NCBI RefSeq assembly: GCF_000516985.1
Contig: NW_006917099.1
Location: 1,690,685 to 1,754,684, forward strand
DNA: 64,000 bases
Direction of reading: 5' to 3'
From: Pestalotiopsis fici W106-1
Lineage: Eukaryota; Ascomycota; Sordariomycetes; Amphisphaeriales; Sporocadaceae
Part shown: piece by piece, positions 58,269 through 64,000 of the stretch
Numbering within the stretch: position 1 is the stretch's first letter
How the letters are laid out: each line of letters opens with the position of its first letter
The notes under the pieces: model-generated
The model's database searches: none
The model's input: the letters and a program-made list of their open reading frames with translations, nothing else
Told to the model about the DNA's origin: nothing
Translations under genes and position numbers: made by a program

Positions 58269-59286
58269 TCATCGCAAAAGACGGACAAATGGCACCCTTA
58301 AATGACCAGCGCCATTCGTTGAAGTATTAGTAGGCAATGTAGTGGTTGTGCTAGATGCAGTCCGACTGCCACTTTTGGACGAGGTGGTCGACGTGGCTGA
58401 TGTAGTCACGCTTCCCGTCACTGTCGTCGTCTGACTATTTCCATCGCTCTGTGTAGAGGTCGTATATGTAGAATCGCTTGCAGCAGCAGCGGCGGCGGTC
58501 GGGGACATGTGGCTACCCCAAGACTCTGTCTGCGAGCTCGAGATGTCCCCCGAGCTGATGCAGTCGAGAAGATGGTTCCAGCCGTCGGACCACTGATTCT
58601 CCCACCACGACGATTTGTAGTCGAGGTTATAGACGCGGAACCAATAATTGGCGCCCGGGAGAGTGTGCGCATTGTAAAAGAATTGAGCGGCGCACTGGTT
58701 TGTGCAGGTAAAGTCTGAGCGAGCCCACTCGTCGCTGCTGGGGTAGTCAAGATAGCACCATGAGGATCTGGTGTGCAAGCATTAGCGTATATATTTTCGA
58801 GCTACTCAATTTGAAGACTCACCCAGCCTTGGAGCACGCCCATGCGTATTCATACTGAAAGATTTGGCCTACAACAGCCACGGACACTTGCGGGTGTGGC
58901 TTCTCGTCCGTCTCGACCAATGCGCCATCCCCTTCCGCCGTGCACGCATCCACGACATTCTGCACATAGGCATTGAGTGAGTCGGCACAGGTCGTGGTGC
59001 AAGTGCGCTCAAGATCGGCGGGGCCCGGGTTGAAATTCGGGCTGTTGGATGAGACGAGACCTAGAAGCGTTTCGTCGCAGTCAATGGGAGCGGCGTAAGC
59101 GCTCAGGCAGGCGTCCGACGTTGTCGACGCCAAGTGGTTATGCACGTAGTACCAATAGTCCTGGACGACGGTGTCGAGGCTGAAACTGCACGCCGCCGGC
59201 TGGAGGAGAAGAGTCAATGCCAGGGCCAAGCGCTGAACTTTGGGAGTGAATTCTGACATGTCGATGGGCGAGGTGAGCCTTGTCAT
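58269..59286 (-). CDS. Secreted Cys-containing, Ser/Thr-rich cell-surface protein
   Basis: Two exons: 59286-58823 and 58767-58269, giving 320 aa (311 if the second ATG at 59259 is used, which leaves a more normal signal peptide: VQRLALALTLLLQPAACS). The mature part has about 13 Cys in two domains: residues about 50-155 (CLSAYAAPIDCDETLL, TCTTTCADSLNAYV, WACSKAG) and about 156-230 (WCYLDYPSSDEW, CTNQCAAQFFYNAH, HLLDCISS). A Ser/Thr-rich linker of about 75 residues follows, typical for O-glycosylated wall proteins. No enzyme motif is seen. In the called frame the protein ends in a short basic tail, but an overlapping frame just beyond encodes a hydrophobic tail (see findings), so the C-terminus may be mis-called. 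Family unknown; secretion and wall location are inferred. Confidence 0.75.
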
Positions 59287-60573
59287 CTACGGAGAGAACC
59301 CAAGATCTACTGCGATTCGGATCGATGAGCTTTAATACGCCCTGGTGATGGAGAGACATTCCGGACATTTCGCCCTGCTCTAAAGCCGCATTGTTGCCTA
59401 CAATGGACCGAGGTGCCCAATTAGGCCCAAAACAGGTAGTTCACCTAGATGCGCTCTCCCTTGTGGTGTCCATACCATGTCATTGGTATCCACGGCAATC
59501 TGCTGCCATTGGATTTCACGGCGAGAAGCAGTTGTGTCGAGGACGCTGCCTAGGTGTTTAGCCTGTACTAGTCAGGACGCCGTTGCCAGCTAGGACAGGG
59601 GCCATTGCACGAGCTTTTCCTTTTCATCTCATGACTCTAAATGCTAAGAATATCCTTTTACAAGGCAAGCTTAATGAGAATACTTCTTCGAAGAACGACT
59701 TGAGAAGTAAATCATCATATATGTTTGCTCTCAACTCATATGGTTTTGCCCAGTTCACCCGCTTTCTGTCGATCGGAAGATCAGGTATATTGTACAGAGT
59801 TGTTGGTCGTCAGAAGCACAGAGCCCCTGACCACAGGACACTTGACCACTTACCCGAGGGGCCTAGACATGCTTAACGTGGTGGGCTGAACGGGGCTTTG
59901 GGAGTTACTCACAACGCTGTAAGCTTATTTTAGTGGCATTCAGGCAAGCGCTATTCCCTAAATTCTCCTAAAGAACAAAGGTAGGTAAAATTGCAATATG
60001 TATCACTATTATGGAGCTGCTATTGCATATAAAATGCCGCCTCAATGGAGTTTTATTTGATCTTGCCCGAAATATGTCTTTTAAATAAAGCACTCGACTC
60101 TCGAGATATACATTATAAATAAAAGGACTTCCAAAAATATCATCCTAATTTTAAATCCGGCTAAAGCATTCCAAGCATATCTGATCCGAGCTGCGCCGAG
60201 CGTGAAGCAGGAATAAATGCAAAAAAAAGTTGAAACAATTCAATTTAAGATTTCCAATGCGTAAATTAAATAAATCGCCATTTCCCCCCTCAATTATCAT
60301 CTCTAGCATTCCCAAGCCTCCAAAATATCAGCAACCGATTAGTGCCCTTTTGCAATTGCATAGTCCTATGGTGTACATGCTTCGTGATCTGCCGCTAACA
60401 TCCATTCGTAGCTCGAACCGCCTCCACGTCTGGTTTCCATTTTTCTTCATCACGGTGCTTCTCTCCGCCTAGAAGAGACGAATGCTTGCTCCCTTCTATC
60501 ATGTATAGTCAATTGGGTCTTTCCAATGGTTTGTCCATTATCAATATATACCTCCATACCATGAAATGCCTAC
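59287..60573. other. AT-rich spacer
   Basis: About 1.3 kb between the secreted-protein start and the GlcG-like stop. Strongly AT-rich from about 59,950 to 60,300. Short frames lack signatures. Confidence 0.55.
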
Positions 60574-61173
60574 TTATGTCAAAGTCGTCCCATTGACAGC
60601 GAGAACTCCAGCAATGGCGGCTTCCACATCCTGTGCACCCGATCCTCCGCAGACGCCAATGGCAGCAAAAAATGTACCGTTGATGTAAAGTGGAATAGCG
60701 CCCTTGACGAACATTAAGCCGCCATTGGCAGTCTCAAGACCATAGTCCTCGGACCCTGGCTGGATAATGGGATTCAATTCCTCAGTGGTAAAGGCACCGT
60801 TAAACAGACTGACACTGCGCGTCTTTTTAATACATGTATCGACACTTTCAATCCAAGCATTATCCATGCGTAACAGCGAGATAACAAAGCCGGCCGGGTC
60901 CAAAACAACAATTGTTGATGGGGAGCTGGTGTGATGGATGTTAGTCTTTTCCTGTTTCGTTTTCATCTTTTGACTAAGAAGGAAATCACCGTACCTGTTC
61001 TGAGAAGCGACTGCCGCTGCCGCATTAATTGCCTTTTGAGCTTGCTCTGCATTGAGAACAAATCGCTCGTTCGGTGGTTTCATAGTCTTATACCAATCGG
61101 CTGGGGAAAGGGCGGCGATGGCTCCATTACCGAGGGCCAAGATGGCTAGCGTGATTACCGAATCTACCTTCAT
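60574..61173 (-). CDS. Secreted GlcG/HbpS-like (heme-binding-like) protein
   Basis: Two exons: 61173-60995 and 60925-60574, giving 176 aa. The first 20 residues (MKVDSVITLAILALGNGAIA) form a signal peptide. The rest fits the GlcG/HbpS family (PF03928): NAEQAQKAINAAAAVAS, STIVVLDPAGFVISLLRMD, then FVKGAIPLYINGTFFAAIGVCGGSGAQDVEAAIAGV, the conserved IGVxGG...D.. segment. The intron (69 bp, GTACGG...ACCAG) keeps frame (ASQN|SSPS). Bacterial homologues bind heme or act in oxidative-stress sensing; the role in fungi is unknown. Start 61173 is chosen for the signal peptide; the open frame runs 60 codons further without support. Confidence 0.87.
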   Translation of the reverse strand: MKVDSVITLAILALGNGAIAALSPADWYKTMKPPNERFVLNAEQAQKAINAAAAVASQNRYGDFLLSQKMKTKQEKTNIHHTSSPSTIVVLDPAGFVISLLRMDNAWIESVDTCIKKTRSVSLFNGAFTTEELNPIIQPGSEDYGLETANGGLMFVKGAIPLYINGTFFAAIGVCGGSGAQDVEAAIAGVLAVNGTTLT

Positions 61174-62109
61174 GTTCAAGGGAAGAAGCTTCGTACCATT
61201 TAGTTTTGACCCCTTAGGCAGTTTGGGAATATTTCCAAAGTTATAACGTGTATATATATGGACCACAGGCTGGCTATTGGGCTTGACTACAACGAAAGCA
61301 ATCGGCTGAAAGTCAATAGTCATCGCTGATATAAGCAGTTGAGTATAAATCATTAGTAATGATTTGAAATCAGTGGTATTCTATAGCAGGGTACCCTGAC
61401 CCCTGACCCATGAACGTCGGGCTGCTCGGGCTACTTGGAAATGGATGCTACTGTCAATTTGAACGATGAATTAGCTAGTGTCGGTGGGTCTTCGTCCATA
61501 AAGTCGGTTCCTTGCAGCATGCCACGAATATGCACACTGGCAGACGGGAACCATGCTAGAGACGTGACTTTCTGTAACGTGATCTTGGCCTAGCCCGCTC
61601 AACTAATACCGGCTATAGTTAGTCGAAGTCAACCGAGCAAAGGTTATCAAAGACTAGCAAAGGCTAGCAAATACTGAGACTTGCTGCAGCAATCCTGCAA
61701 CTAAAGTTGAAGCCTTCAACCCGCCACGTATCTTGCAGGGCTGAATGGCTAGTCTTGGTTGAGGTATCACCAGGTCTGCACGAGAACACCTGCTAGGTTT
61801 CGCGATGACAACAAGCGAGCATAATTTGCGGCACATTGCTAATTGAAAGCGATCTGGGAATGAAACTGCAATAATGTGTCTGAGATTTCGCTAGAACCTT
61901 CAATGGCCATCACACTAATTTGCTCTATAGGGAAGAAGGTCAGAACACATATGGTGCTAGTGTTGGCCATGGACTCAGTAGTACTACAGCACATTGGCTT
62001 TATCCAAGTCTTCATGAATCAAAAGAATAAAACTTTTCGGATATTATAGATAATAGATTCAAATGACTAATTCCCCTTGAGATTGTCTTCCTCCCCTGCA
62101 GCAACTTCA
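61174..62109. other. Spacer: GlcG-like promoter
   Basis: About 0.9 kb between the GlcG-like start and the permease stop. No gene recognised. Confidence 0.55.
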
Positions 62110-64000
62110 TCACGCGATCCAGAGCCAGATTCGGTGAATCAGTCCTCTCGGTACAGGCTCTATATCCATTGCAGTAACTCTCTCAACTTCTTCCAGCCCA
62201 CTATGCAAGTCGATTTGATCTACTGGCAAGCAGATGGGGGTTCGTCTGACAACCTTGTGGCCAACGTATAGCATAAAAAATATCGGAATCGAAATATATG
62301 AGGTGAGAAAGTTGGAGGCAGTGAAATTTCCCGGAAAGAAAGAGGAGAATCCATTAGTGAGGAGTAATAATATAATAAAAAAAAGTGTAAAATATGTCCC
62401 GTATGGCTGCAGAGGACTCTTGAATGGCAAGTCCTTGTGAACTCCATTTCGTATGGCAGCTTTGCGAAACCTCTGAATAAACAAGCAAGTCGTTAGTACG
62501 GTCAATCGCCTTGTAAAATCGCAAAATAATAGACAAGCCAAGGACGTACGATATAAGTGATCAGAATAGCAATCCACGAGATGAAGCCATTTCCAACAAC
62601 GATGCTAGTGAGCCAGTTGAAAACCTCGCCTCCAGTGTTGGAAACATTTAAGAAGCTAAGAAAGCCAAGGCAGAAACTGGCAAGAACAGCGTAATATGGC
62701 ACTCCATTCTTTGTGCACCTGCAGAATATCTTTGGGGCATCGCCGCTGCAGGCCATTCCATAGAGCATTCTTGAAGCGGCATAGAGGAATGAATTGCCGG
62801 AGGACCAGGCCGAGGTCAAAATAACAGCGTTCATTATATGGTTGAGGATAGGTATACCCGCATTTTGAATGGCTATCACATAAGGACTGGCCGCGGCATT
62901 TGAAGCGCTTTGACTGATGGCGCTCAGCAATGCGCTATCGTCAAACCGGACTGTGACACCAATAACGAGCGTGCCAAGAACGTAAAATGTGAGCAGTCGA
63001 TAAATGAAGCGCCTGGTCGCTTTGGGAATGTTGCGCCGCGGAGCCTCGCACTCACCCGCTGTCATAGTAAGTAGCTCGGGGGATAGAATGAACGAAAAAG
63101 CCGCTCTGATCATAGCATACCAGACGCCGAGAAATCGACCCGTCTCGCCGCCCACGAGGTATGTGTTGAAGGCCCCAGGAGTGGACCAGTATCGGAAGTA
63201 CAATTGATCGTGACTAGGCCCACCACCGAAGAACAAGACGATACCGAGCATAATAAGGCCGACTATAGTGAGAATCTTGATCGACGCAAACCAGAACTCG
63301 GCTTCTCCAAATAGGGAAACAGCAGTCATGTTTAGTAAGAGACAAACTGTATGATGAGTATCACGGCTTCCTGGTATTTGAGAGTCGATTAGGTCTTACC
63401 AGCAAGAACAATAGCGATCCACACCGCCGGATTGACCGGAGAGCCCCAGTACTCGATGACGAGAGATGCTGCTGTTGCCTCAGCTCCCATGGTTATTCCA
63501 AAAGCAATCCTGTTATTGTTATCAGAGCTACGATCTTCAAATAGGTGGAGGAAAGCAGATTATAGTCTCACCAATAGTTCCATCCTGTTCATGTACAATC
63601 TAGGTTAAAAGGCTGTGGGCAACTTGACTTTGAACGATGTTCTGGGACTGACCAATTGCAAAGGCAAGGCTGGGTTCTACAAATCGCTTGATCATGTAAG
63701 GCACTGTAAGTCCTTTGATCGGCATGTACGCAGTCATTTCGCCGAGATCGAGTGTGATGAACCAAACTAGGATTGACATCCAAATGTATGCAATCAGCAT
63801 GCCAGCTACATTCGATCAGTCATCATAAATTTCACCTTTTAATCAAAAAGCAACTCGGCACAAACCTGGTCCTGCGGCTGCTAAAATGCTTCCGGATCCA
63901 ACAAAAAGTCCTGTGCCAATGGTGCCACCTGTGATATTATGAATATAAGGGTCATTTTTAAATTTGGACAGGGGCTGCGTACCAATTGCAATGAGCTGAA
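62110..64000 (-). CDS. Amino-acid permease (APC/YAT family), 5' end outside window
   Basis: Seven exons visible: >64000-63983, 63928-63866, 63805-63653, 63584-63572, 63509-63400, 63346-62550 and 62472-62110; the N-terminus lies beyond the window. The visible part starts HIQLIAIGGTIGTGLFVGSGSILAAAGPAG-like sequence (first six residues of that are cut by the edge), the classic first helix of fungal amino-acid permeases. It continues with SILVWFITLDLGEMTAYMPIKG, GWNYWIAFGITMGAEATAASLVIEYW, FWFASIKILTIVGLI, LSPELLTMTAGECEAPRRNIPKA and VILTSAWSSGNSFLYAASRMLYGMA. Exon 4 is only 13 bp (encodes GWNYW together with its neighbours); the frame is exact. About 10-12 membrane segments. Imports amino acids with protons across the plasma membrane; specificity unknown. 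The C-terminus (EPVPRGLIHRIWLWIA) is typical. Confidence 0.92.

Noticed and set aside
1..64000. Search for CRISPR arrays, rRNA, LTRs or terminal inverted repeats of transposons
   Set aside because: None seen; repeats found are short tandem or palindromic elements only.

Overview
The window is nuclear DNA of a filamentous ascomycete, most likely a Sordariomycete; Hypocreales is my best guess from the gene families, but the sequence alone does not prove it. Genes have short (about 45-105 bp) GT-AG introns. There are Zn2Cys6 regulators, a PTR peptide transporter, a HET-domain gene, a Cip1-type secreted protein, a GlcG/HbpS-like protein and many short GGTA/CCTAGGTA-rich stretches in spacers. I call 22 intact or edge-truncated protein genes and three pseudogenes. 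Every exon chain was assembled by eye from splice signals, reading-frame continuity and family resemblance. No database search was run.

Layout: 0.6-2.3 kb Fungal_trans_2-type regulator (+); 2.4-4.5 kb PTR2 oligopeptide transporter (-); 5.5-7.2 kb Zn2Cys6 regulator with a DUF3425-like C-terminus (-); 9.5-11.9 kb RasGAP of the IQGAP/Sar1 type (-); 11.9-17.6 kb gene-poor, low-complexity spacer; 17.6-18.7 kb amidohydrolase (-), divergent from 19.3-21.7 kb, a YPK/Gad8-like pseudokinase fused to ankyrin repeats (+); 21.9-23.3 kb F-box-like protein (-); 24.2-25.1 kb orphan protein with a 20-bp minisatellite just 5' of its start (-); 25.8-28.4 kb Zn2Cys6/fungal_trans regulator (-).

The part from 29 to 43 kb looks like an accessory, partly decaying metabolic neighbourhood. 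It holds an inactivated MFS sugar transporter (-), a xylitol/sorbitol-type dehydrogenase (+), a convergent Zn2Cys6 regulator (-), an aspartate aminotransferase (-), an SDR gene remnant (+), a butanediol-dehydrogenase-type medium-chain dehydrogenase (-), a monocarboxylate-type MFS transporter (-) and an O-methyltransferase (-). CGG/CCG repeats, one of them a perfect palindrome, lie in the promoter shared by the dead transporter and the polyol dehydrogenase.

The right part holds a CorA-like membrane protein (44.4-46.1 kb, -), an oleate-desaturase-type enzyme (47.6-49.2 kb, -), an HSL-family esterase/lipase (50.8-51.9 kb, +), a Cip1 homologue without a cellulose-binding module (52.4-53.2 kb, +), an alpha/beta hydrolase (54.0-54.9 kb, -), a HET gene killed by nonsense codons at conserved Trp positions in a RIP-like pattern (55.9-57.9 kb, +), a secreted Ser/Thr-rich protein (58.3-59.3 kb, -), a secreted GlcG/HbpS-like protein (60.6-61.2 kb, -) and an amino-acid permease cut by the window end (62.1-64.0 kb, -).
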